DNA of 8,346 bases. It comes from Gammaproteobacteria bacterium. GTDB taxonomy: Bacteria > Pseudomonadota > Gammaproteobacteria > Thiohalorhabdales > Thiohalorhabdaceae. Below are positions 1-5,911 of this stretch, piece by piece. Location of the stretch: assembly GCA_018609925.1 (NCBI GenBank), contig JAHEOG010000082.1, forward strand, positions 1 to 8,346. The letters run 5' to 3'. Position 1 is the first letter of the stretch, and each line of letters opens with the position of its first letter. The notes beneath the pieces were generated by a model. It was not told where the DNA came from, did not search any database, and saw only the letters and a list, made by a program, of their open reading frames with translations. A program made the translations under genes and the position numbers.

Positions 1-17
1 AAGGAAGTGGCGGCCAT
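1..17 (-). CDS. Possible start of the next operon gene (5' fragment only)
   Basis: An ATG at 17-15 on the minus strand opens a frame reading M-A-A-T-S that runs off the window. An AGGA lies just upstream, but only three bases separate it from the ATG, which is closer than ideal. It follows the ATPase stop by 60 bp on the same strand. Genes after a PilB/GspE ATPase often encode the inner-membrane platform protein (PilC/GspF) or another pilus component, but five codons cannot identify a product. Confidence 0.3.
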
Positions 18-22
18 AATTC

Positions 23-58
23 CTGGCGCTTCAAGGCACAGGCGAGGTCCGGCGCCAG
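23..58 (-). promoter_or_regulatory. Inverted repeat in front of the possible next start codon
   Basis: On the minus strand CTGGCGC (58-52) and GCGCCAG (29-23) form a perfect 7-bp GC-rich stem around a 22-base loop. The 3' arm ends in the AG that also begins the AGGA preceding the ATG at 17, so a folded messenger could partly hide that ribosome site. There is no T-run after the stem, so it does not look like an intrinsic terminator. A regulatory role is inference. Confidence 0.3.
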
Positions 59-77
59 CCGAGAACCGTGTCGCGGC

Positions 78-2477
78 TCAGGTTTGGTTGCCGGTGGCCT
101 CGCCCCGTCCGCGCGACCCCTTACCGCCCTTGGCCTTACCGGAGGGAGCCCCGTAGGTTTCACTTTCGCCATCCGCCTCGCCCATGGCCATGCCATCGGC
201 ACCGTCGGCATCGGCGGCTTGGCCGTCCTTGCCCGCCGCCGTGGCGGGAACGGCGAGACGGGCGTAGAGCGCGCGCAACCGACGTATACGGGCCAGCAGC
301 CGGTCAGGATCCAAAGGCTTGGGCAGGAAATCGTCGGCGCCGGCATCCAGCGCCCGGCTTTCAGATCGGGCGTTGTCCTTTTCAGCTAAAAGGACCAAAG
401 GGGTACGGGCCACCCCCGTCTCCTGCCGCAGGGACTTGGCCAGGGCCACGCCGTCCAGGTCAGGACAGTCCATGTCGGCCACCACTAGGCCAGGATGCCG
501 CTGGCGGATGATGCCTAGGGCCTTTCGGCCGGAGTCGGTGACCTCCGCCGTCAGCCCCTCGGACTCCAGGAGAGCGGCGATCATGCGGGTGTAACCGCGC
601 TCACCGGAGACCACCAGGGCCGCGCCGGACCCATCCTCCCCTTCTTCCGACGCCTCGGTGATTTGGTTGGCGGTGTCCCGCTTCTCCCAGGTCAGCTCCG
701 CCTCGGCCCACAGAAGGTTGGCGTCGATCTCGCCCTTGCCCGGAGTCTCTAGGCCGCGCAGCACCTCGGTCATGGGTACCTTGCCTTGCATGGCCTTTAT
801 CAAACCATCCTCGAACATCAGATGCATACCGCCCCGCCGCGCCCGGTCCACCATCTCGGCCTCGTTAATGCCCTGCTGGATGCCATCGGCGATCTCGCGG
901 TCGGCCACCAGCAGCTCGTACACCCCCAGCCGCCCCTTGGTACCCTGGCCGTCACAGGTGGTGCAGCCCTTGCCCTCGTAGAAAGTCACGTCAGTCGGGA
1001 TGTTGAACCGTGTGCGCAAGCCCTCGCCGATTTCCACCGTCTCCATGCAGTCCGGGCAGTTGCGGCGCAGCAGCCGCTGGGCCAGCACCCCGGAAAGGCT
1101 GGAGGCCAGCAGGTAGCTGGGCACGTTCATGTCCAGAAAACGGGTGACGGCGCCGGCGGCGGAGTTGGTATGCAAGGTTGAGAACACCATATGGCCGGTT
1201 TCGGCCGATTCCAGGGCGATCTCGGCGGTCTCTTGGTCGCGGATCTCGCCCACCATGATGACGTCGGGATCCTGGCGCAGGATGGAGCGCAGCCCGGAGG
1301 CGAAGGTCATACCCGCCTTGGGGTTCACCGGGACCTGGCTGATCTTGGCCAGCTGGTACTCTACCGGGTCCTCGACGGTGATGATGTTTACATCAGGCTG
1401 ATTGATGGCCGACAGGATCGAATAGAGGGTGGTGGTCTTACCCGAGCCGGTAGGGCCGGTCACAAGAAGCATGCCTTGGGGCTGCTTCATAATGTTCTGA
1501 AGCATGTCGTACTCGCTGCGCAGGAACCCGAGCTTTTCGACCTCCAGCCCCCCCCCGGACTGGTCCAGGATGCGCAGCACGACCTTCTCGCCCCAGTAGG
1601 TAGGCAAGGTGGATACGCGAAGGTCCAGCGGCTTGTCACGGTAATGGACCTTAATGCGACCGTCCTGGGGCTTGCGCGACACCGATATGTCCATCCGGCT
1701 TAGGACCTTGATGCGCGAGATAATAGCGTTCTGGGCCTTGTTGGGCAGGCTCATTACCTCGCGCAGGGCGCCATCCACCCGGAAGCGCACGATGACATTG
1801 CTTTCCTGGGGTTGGATGTGGATGTCGGAGGCGCCCTTTTGGATGGACCGCATGAGAATGTCATTGACGAGCTTAACGATGGGCGAAGCCGAGCTCTCCT
1901 GCAGCAGCTGCTGGGTGGATTGGTCCTGCTCCTGCTGGTTTCCCTGGCTTACCAGCCCGGCGTCCTCTAGATCGGTCAGGGTGTCCTGAAGGTAAGCGCT
2001 TTCTCCGGTAAGCTCTTTTCCATTTTCATGGGTTTGTGATTTCTTTATGAATAGTTCATCAATTTTACTGTGGAGCTGGCCTCGGGGGGCGAGCACCGGC
2101 CATATGGAGCGCCCTATGGAGAACCGCAAATCATCGACGTGGCTGACGTTCCAGGGCTTGGCCATGGCTACCACGATGTTGTGGCCCTTCTTGTAAAGCG
2201 GCAGGGCCAGGTAGCGGCGGGCGATGCGCTCGGATACCAACGAAACCAGCTGTTCGTCAAAGGGGACCTCTTCCAGATCCACTAGCGGGATCTGGTAGTG
2301 GTTGGCGATGAAACGCAGGAAATCGTCCTCGCTGACTGTTCCGGTATCGATGATGGCCTGGTCCAAGGGCACACCCTCGCTTTTGGCGTACTCCTGGGCG
2401 TGGGTCAGCTGTTCCTCGTCCACCATGCCGTGATCAAGGAGCTCGTTAATGAGGTCTGTGGGCCGGGATGCAACCAT
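78..2477 (-). CDS. PilB/GspE-family ATPase fused to a C-terminal receiver-like domain
   Basis: This is a hexameric cytoplasmic motor ATPase of the type IV pilus/type II secretion family, 799 residues against roughly 570 for ordinary PilB. Residues 1-145 form the GspE/PilB N-terminal domain, followed by a Gln/Ser-rich linker (about 146-197). The ATPase core has Walker A GPTGSGKTTT (341-350), Asp box ITVEDPVEY (367-375 region), Walker B IMVGEIRD (407-414), His box TGHMVFSTLHTN (427-438) and a zinc tetracysteine (CPDC 474-477, CTTC 505-508). After a linker (586-616) comes a receiver-like domain (617-738) with Asp668 and Lys720 but without the usual acidic pair and Thr, then a Gly/Asp/Lys-rich tail. 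The ATG is preceded by AAGGA eight bases upstream. It lies 18 bp after the PilZ gene, so the two are probably co-translated. PilB, MshE and GspE cannot be separated without the other pilus genes. The ATPase call is firm; its exact machine is open. Confidence 0.93.
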   Translation of the reverse strand: MVASRPTDLINELLDHGMVDEEQLTHAQEYAKSEGVPLDQAIIDTGTVSEDDFLRFIANHYQIPLVDLEEVPFDEQLVSLVSERIARRYLALPLYKKGHNIVVAMAKPWNVSHVDDLRFSIGRSIWPVLAPRGQLHSKIDELFIKKSQTHENGKELTGESAYLQDTLTDLEDAGLVSQGNQQEQDQSTQQLLQESSASPIVKLVNDILMRSIQKGASDIHIQPQESNVIVRFRVDGALREVMSLPNKAQNAIISRIKVLSRMDISVSRKPQDGRIKVHYRDKPLDLRVSTLPTYWGEKVVLRILDQSGGGLEVEKLGFLRSEYDMLQNIMKQPQGMLLVTGPTGSGKTTTLYSILSAINQPDVNIITVEDPVEYQLAKISQVPVNPKAGMTFASGLRSILRQDPDVIMVGEIRDQETAEIALESAETGHMVFSTLHTNSAAGAVTRFLDMNVPSYLLASSLSGVLAQRLLRRNCPDCMETVEIGEGLRTRFNIPTDVTFYEGKGCTTCDGQGTKGRLGVYELLVADREIADGIQQGINEAEMVDRARRGGMHLMFEDGLIKAMQGKVPMTEVLRGLETPGKGEIDANLLWAEAELTWEKRDTANQITEASEEGEDGSGAALVVSGERGYTRMIAALLESEGLTAEVTDSGRKALGIIRQRHPGLVVADMDCPDLDGVALAKSLRQETGVARTPLVLLAEKDNARSESRALDAGADDFLPKPLDPDRLLARIRRLRALYARLAVPATAAGKDGQAADADGADGMAMGEADGESETYGAPSGKAKGGKGSRGRGEATGNQT

Positions 2478-2495
2478 GGGGGCGTTCCTTACGGG

Positions 2496-2921
2496 TTAGC
2501 CGATCCACAGAGAGGAGACCACATCCAGGCCGACCCGGTAGCGATCGTCCTGGGCCTGGCAATAAGCGACCAGACCCTCGTAGATCTGCTCCTGGTATTG
2601 ACCGTCAATTTCCAGCCGGGCGTTGGTCTCCGGCGCCACCGGCTCGTCGGCCAGCAGCCCGAAGCCGGTGGCCGATCGGTCCACGATCGCCACCTCCAGG
2701 GCTTCCCCCCCTATGACGAGGCGCGCATCGCCTTCAGTTTCGTAGCGTTCCGCAACCCGCCGCTTCTCGGCGACGCGGTTATGCAGCAGCACCACCCGTT
2801 CCCGGGTGGCGCGCAGGTAATCGACGATGACCGGATCCACCGGGCCGGCCCCAGCGTCTTCGATCAAGGCATCAAAACGATCCATTAGATCACTGAAATT
2901 ATTGACGGGATTATCACTCAA
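2496..2921 (-). CDS. PilZ-domain protein, probable c-di-GMP receptor
   Basis: A 141-residue protein with a helical N-terminal part (1-50) and a C-terminal PilZ domain. The two c-di-GMP-binding signatures are visible: an RxxxR within RRVAER (Arg55 and Arg59) and DRSATG (81-86), matching the D/NxSxxG motif. The last strand, YRVGLDVV (128-135), is also typical. In the family, binding of c-di-GMP to these residues lets the protein control motility, pili or polysaccharide machinery. The chosen start is TTG at 2921, eight bases inside the end of rlmD, because GGAAGG sits five bases upstream; the only nearby ATG (2885, codon 13) has no ribosome site. It directly precedes the pilus/secretion ATPase gene, which makes that motor the likely target, as in the Xanthomonas PilZ-PilB interaction. 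The partner is inferred. Confidence 0.88.
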   Translation of the reverse strand: MSDNPVNNFSDLMDRFDALIEDAGAGPVDPVIVDYLRATRERVVLLHNRVAEKRRVAERYETEGDARLVIGGEALEVAIVDRSATGFGLLADEPVAPETNARLEIDGQYQEQIYEGLVAYCQAQDDRYRVGLDVVSSLWIG

Positions 2922-4257
2922 CGGGGCCTTCCCCCTCCCCTAGCTCAAATCTGGCAATGGACTCCACGTGCGAGGTGTGGGGAAACATATTGGCGATCCC
3001 GACCGTATCCAGGCGGTAGCCCGCGTTGACCAGGATCCCGGCATCCCGGGCCAGCGTTGCCGGATTGCATGAGACGTAGACGATACGCTTGGGCCGGATC
3101 CCGCTTGCGAGCGCCTTGATGTTCTCAACGGCACCCGAGCGGGGCGGATCCAGCAGGACCTTGGAAGCGGCCCGCGCCTGGGGCAGCTCCCCCAGGGGGA
3201 CCTCCTCCAGATCCACCTTGTGGAAGGCCGCGTACACCTCGAGCCCGTTGTCCCGGGAATTGGCCTCGGCCCGCTTCACCAGGGGCGCATCCCCCTCCAA
3301 CCCTGTGACCCGAGCCCCTTGCTTCGCGAGGGGCAGGGAGAAGTTGCCGATCCCGCAGAACAGGTCCAGAACCGGCTCGTCGGGCCCCGGCTCCAGCAGG
3401 GCCATGGCCCGATCGACCAGCTCCCGATTGACCCAGGGATTCACCTGGATGAAATCGGTGCTGGTGAATTCGAGCCGAACCCCCGACCCGGGCAGGTCGT
3501 AGAACAACCGAGCGGGGCGCTCGGGGTCCACCGGAACGGCGGTCTCGGGGCCCTTGGGCTGGGCCTCCACCACCACCCCCTGGCGCTCCTGGAAGGCCCG
3601 GAGCCGATCCCAATCCTCGGCGGTGAGCTCGGTCAGGTGGCGCAGAACCACCGCAACGTCGCCCTCGCTGGCCACCACCTCGGCCTGAGGCACCCGGTCC
3701 GGGCGGCTCATCCCCGCCACCAGTTCCTTGAGGGGCTCGATCAGGGCGTCCAGACGGGGCTCCAGGATGGGGCAGCGCCCCATCTGGGTAACGTATCGCC
3801 CCGCCCGCTCCCGGAAGCCCACCAGCACCCCTTTCTTGGGGACCTGCCGGATGCTGAGGCGGGCCTTGGCCCGGTAGCCCCAGTGGGGCCCGTCAATGGC
3901 GGGGGTCCAGGACTCGGCCCGGATCCCCGCCGTGCGCTGGAAGTTCTCCGCGAGGAGCCGCTCCTTCGCGGCGATCTGGGCCTCGGGACGTAGGTGCTGG
4001 AGGGAGCAGCCGCCGCAGACCCCGAATACCGGACACGGCGGCTCGGCCCGCTGGGGGCTGGGCTCCAGGATGCGGACCGCCTCGCCCTGGTCGTAGTGGC
4101 GTCCCTGCTTGGTGCGCCGGACGAGTACCTGCTCTCCGGGCAGGGCCCCGGAAACGAAGATCACCTTTTCCCCGACGCGCCCTACCCCGCGACCGTCGTG
4201 GTCGAGGTCGTCGATCCGTACCTCGAGCGCCGGCTCGACCTCGGCATTAGCCGTCAT
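2914..4257 (-). CDS. rlmD: 23S rRNA (uracil-C5)-methyltransferase RlmD (RumA)
   Basis: RlmD methylates U1939 of 23S rRNA (E. coli numbering) at C5 using S-adenosylmethionine, and carries a [4Fe-4S] cluster. Numbered from the chosen ATG (447 residues), the protein has an N-terminal TRAM domain (about 10-67), cluster ligands Cys75, Cys81, Cys84 and Cys162, the SAM-binding motif LDLFCGIGNFSLPLA (297-311), DPPRSG (370-375), the catalytic Cys397 in SCNPATLARD, and the base Glu432 in HVESIA. Nothing essential is missing. A TTG at 4281 would add eight residues, but ATG 4257 has GGAAAG six bases upstream and is preferred. The start lies 11 bases inside the exonuclease gene and the end overlaps the PilZ gene by 8, so it is tightly embedded in the operon. 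The assignment is firm. Confidence 0.96.
   Translation of the reverse strand: MTANAEVEPALEVRIDDLDHDGRGVGRVGEKVIFVSGALPGEQVLVRRTKQGRHYDQGEAVRILEPSPQRAEPPCPVFGVCGGCSLQHLRPEAQIAAKERLLAENFQRTAGIRAESWTPAIDGPHWGYRAKARLSIRQVPKKGVLVGFRERAGRYVTQMGRCPILEPRLDALIEPLKELVAGMSRPDRVPQAEVVASEGDVAVVLRHLTELTAEDWDRLRAFQERQGVVVEAQPKGPETAVPVDPERPARLFYDLPGSGVRLEFTSTDFIQVNPWVNRELVDRAMALLEPGPDEPVLDLFCGIGNFSLPLAKQGARVTGLEGDAPLVKRAEANSRDNGLEVYAAFHKVDLEEVPLGELPQARAASKVLLDPPRSGAVENIKALASGIRPKRIVYVSCNPATLARDAGILVNAGYRLDTVGIANMFPHTSHVESIARFELGEGEGPVE
2927..2932 (-). promoter_or_regulatory. Ribosome binding site that fixes the PilZ TTG start
   Basis: GGAAGG on the minus strand, five bases before TTG at 2921 and inside the 3' end of rlmD. 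The competing ATG at 2885 is preceded by AT-rich sequence without a Shine-Dalgarno match. The placement suggests that ribosomes finishing rlmD reinitiate on the PilZ gene. Confidence 0.6.
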
Positions 4258-5041
4258 GGCGATCTTTCCAGGCCTGGGCAAACTCCTCTAGGTGGGTTCG
4301 ACCGCTACGGATCAGGTAGTCGTAGAGGCGATCCTGCTCGGCGGCCAGTTCGTCGGGGCCGAGGGCACCCGTGTTCACCAGCCACTTTAGGTACACGCCA
4401 TAGGTGTTCAGGGCATCGGTCTCGCAGTAGTCCCGGATGCGGGTGAGCTCCCCGTCCAGCCAGGCCTCGGCCACCTGGGAGCCGTCCATGCCCATCTTGC
4501 CCGGCAGGCCAGCCAGGGTGGCGATCTCGTCGAGTCCCCCGAAGGCCCCACCCTGATACCCCGAAAGCACGTCCATGAGGTCCGTATGGCGCTTGTGGAA
4601 TCGGTTCAAGTAGTTGTTGAAGCGAAACTCGCGATCGCCCTCCCCTTCCTCCCAGTAGCGGGGGGCCACCACGCCGTGGAAAAGGGAGCGATAATGCAGC
4701 ACGGGCAGGTCGAAGCCCGAGCCGTTCCACGAGACCAGAGTGGGGGTGTAGCGATCCAGTCCGTCGAAGAAGTGCTGGATCAGCTCGCCTTCGGTGCTGT
4801 CGGGCTCGCCCAGGGACCACACCCGGATGCCGTCCTCCAGCCGCTCATGGCGGAAGGCAACGGAGATGGCCACGATCCGGTGCAGGTGGTGGCGCTGGAA
4901 GTCCCGCCCCCCGGTCGCCTGGCGACGAAGGACCTGCATGGCCTGAATCTTTTCCCGGTCTCCCAGCCCTTCCAGACCGAAAAGCCGGTTCCCCCCTTCG
5001 ATGTCGGGGACCGTTTCGATATCGAAGGCCAAGGCATTCAT
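4247..5041 (-). CDS. Predicted 3'-5' exonuclease, PolB-exonuclease-like (DEDD, PF10108 type)
   Basis: A 264-residue protein that resembles the stand-alone exonuclease family related to the proofreading domain of family B DNA polymerases. Three exonuclease motifs are visible: Exo I FDIET (Asp7, Glu9), Exo II WNGSGFD (105-111, Asp111) and Exo III YCETD (205-209, Tyr205, Asp209), the DEDDy pattern for two-metal hydrolysis of nucleotides from a 3' end. HTDLMDVLS (152-160) is a further family-typical segment. Whether its substrate is DNA or RNA cannot be told. The open frame extends to 5242, but those extra 67 residues are Pro/Arg/Ser-rich, overlap the neighbouring Sel1 gene and precede the first domain strand; ATG 5041 places Exo I at the N-terminus, as expected, with AAGGGA ten bases upstream. 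Its last 11 bases overlap rlmD, so it may act in RNA or DNA maintenance alongside it (inference). Confidence 0.87.
   Translation of the reverse strand: MNALAFDIETVPDIEGGNRLFGLEGLGDREKIQAMQVLRRQATGGRDFQRHHLHRIVAISVAFRHERLEDGIRVWSLGEPDSTEGELIQHFFDGLDRYTPTLVSWNGSGFDLPVLHYRSLFHGVVAPRYWEEGEGDREFRFNNYLNRFHKRHTDLMDVLSGYQGGAFGGLDEIATLAGLPGKMGMDGSQVAEAWLDGELTRIRDYCETDALNTYGVYLKWLVNTGALGPDELAAEQDRLYDYLIRSGRTHLEEFAQAWKDRHDG
4264..4269 (-). promoter_or_regulatory. Ribosome binding site that fixes the rlmD start
   Basis: GGAAAG on the minus strand, six bases before ATG 4257. It lies inside the coding region of the exonuclease. It argues against the upstream in-frame TTG at 4281, because the site would then fall within the rlmD coding sequence. 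Confidence 0.6.
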
Positions 5042-5132
5042 GGGCCCATCATCCCTTAGTAGGGGATAGCGGATTGGCTTTCGGTCTTTCGAGGGGCCCG
5101 GGGGAATGGCACGGATCCCGAGCGCTGGGCGA

Positions 5133-5459
5133 TTACCCGTGCCGAGCTTGCAGCCGATCCAGGTGCTTGCGGGCGATGGGGTCCCCCTGATCCGCGGCGA
5201 GCTGGAACCACTCCCGGGCCTGATCGGGATCAGCGGGGCCACTCACACCCTGCTCCAGCATCTCCCCATAGCCCCGCTGTGCCTGCGCCAGACCCGCCTC
5301 GGCGGCCCGGCGCATCCAACGGGTGGCCTCCTCGGCGTCGCGATCAACACCCTGACCGCGGAGATAACGGTTGGCAAGGTGGCGCTGCGCCCGGGGCTCC
5401 CCGTTCTCCGCGTCGGCCTGCAGGATCCGCACCTTCTCCCGATCATCCCCGAGGGCCAT
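5133..5459 (-). CDS. Small Sel1-repeat (TPR-like) protein
   Basis: A 108-residue soluble protein built almost entirely of Sel1-like helical repeats: one at about 17-52 (AQRHLANRYLRGQGV then the ATRWMRRAAEAG helix), one at about 53-89 (AQRGYGEMLEQGV, then AREWFQLAADQG) and a partial one from 90 to the end. Such repeats are protein-protein interaction scaffolds. No signal peptide, lipobox or membrane segment is present, so it is probably cytoplasmic; many Sel1 proteins are longer and exported. The ATG has GGGAG a few bases upstream. It lies 42 bp after the thiamine-binding gene and 91 bp before the exonuclease gene, on the same strand. The partner is unknown. Confidence 0.83.
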   Translation of the reverse strand: MALGDDREKVRILQADAENGEPRAQRHLANRYLRGQGVDRDAEEATRWMRRAAEAGLAQAQRGYGEMLEQGVSGPADPDQAREWFQLAADQGDPIARKHLDRLQARHG

Positions 5460-5470
5460 ATGTCTCCCAA

Positions 5471-5487
5471 AGGCTTTGCGGAAGCCT
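5471..5487 (-). terminator. Intergenic hairpin between the thiamine-binding and Sel1 genes
   Basis: On the minus strand AGGCTT and AAGCCT form a perfect 6-bp stem with a five-base loop CCGCA, followed by only TT before GGGAG. It occupies the gap just before the Sel1 ribosome site. The short T-run makes efficient termination unlikely; partial attenuation, mRNA processing or mere chance are alternatives. Confidence 0.3.
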
Positions 5488-5501
5488 ACTCAAGGCCGGG
5501 G

Positions 5502-5816
5502 CTACTTGTTGATTCCGTGCCCCAGCCGGTTCTCCACGGAGGAAACCTTCTCCTCCAGCGTGCCGGTGACCCCTTCCTGATAGTCCATGGTCACGACCGT
5601 GTAGAAGCGCTGGCTGTCGCCCTCCACGATCCGCTGGCAGTCCTTCACCAGCTCAAGGAGCTCATCCAGCTCCCCCTCGATCTGGGTGCCCATGGCAGTT
5701 ACCCGGTAATCGAGCCCGCTGCGCTCGATCCTGTCCACGACCCGGGCCACCACGTCGCCGACATGCCCATCGGGGTGGGTTAATGGGATCACCGAGTAGT
5801 TGACCGTATAAGCCAT
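5502..5816 (-). CDS. MTH1187/UPF0045-family thiamine-binding protein
   Basis: A 104-residue small protein of the MTH1187/YkoF-like family (PF01910), which has a ferredoxin-like fold and in characterised members binds thiamine or a related pyrimidine. The family features are clear: N-terminal strand YSVIPL (7-12), the helix around HVGDVVARVVDRIERSGL (18-35), the hallmark YRVTAMGTQIEGE (37-49) and the following helix DELLELVKDC (51-60). The length is usual for the family. ATG 5816 has a strong AGGAGG upstream. It is the first gene of the minus-strand operon and lies 95 bp from the divergent transporter. No TPP riboswitch could be recognised in that short gap and no thiamine biosynthesis gene is adjacent, so its physiological ligand is uncertain. 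Confidence 0.88.
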   Translation of the reverse strand: MAYTVNYSVIPLTHPDGHVGDVVARVVDRIERSGLDYRVTAMGTQIEGELDELLELVKDCQRIVEGDSQRFYTVVTMDYQEGVTGTLEEKVSSVENRLGHGINK

Positions 5817-5840
5817 GGAAGGCCCCTCCTCTTGGAGCGG

Positions 5841-5869
5841 TCCGCTGCGGTGCCGGGATGCGCTAGAAT
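5841..5869 (+). promoter_or_regulatory. Candidate promoter for the DMT transporter
   Basis: In the 95-bp divergent gap a TAGAAT (5864-5869) resembles a sigma70 -10 box, 42 bases before the transporter ATG. The sequence at the -35 position (TCCGCT) is a poor match, so an activator or another sigma factor may be needed. The minus-strand operon must also start in this gap, or within the transporter gene, but no convincing boxes were found for it. Confidence 0.3.
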
Positions 5870-5911
5870 CCGCACCCCGAATCCCGCCGGCCCATTGGGG
5901 CGAGCCTCATC

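Noticed and set aside
3220..3993. Long plus-strand open frame of 257 codons opposite rlmD
   Set aside because: It is the antisense shadow of a clearly identified gene; its composition reflects the complement of rlmD codons and no domain is recognisable.
4258..4281. TTG start at 4281 for rlmD
   Set aside because: The ATG at 4257 has GGAAAG six bases upstream, and RlmD needs no additional N-terminal residues.
5043..5066. Small ATCCC/GGGAT stem near the exonuclease ribosome site
   Set aside because: A five-base stem with mixed pairing options, expected by chance in this composition.
5042..5242. N-terminal extension of the exonuclease to 5242 (331 residues)
   Set aside because: The extra residues are low-complexity, overlap the Sel1 gene and precede the conserved domain start; ATG 5041 has a usable ribosome site.
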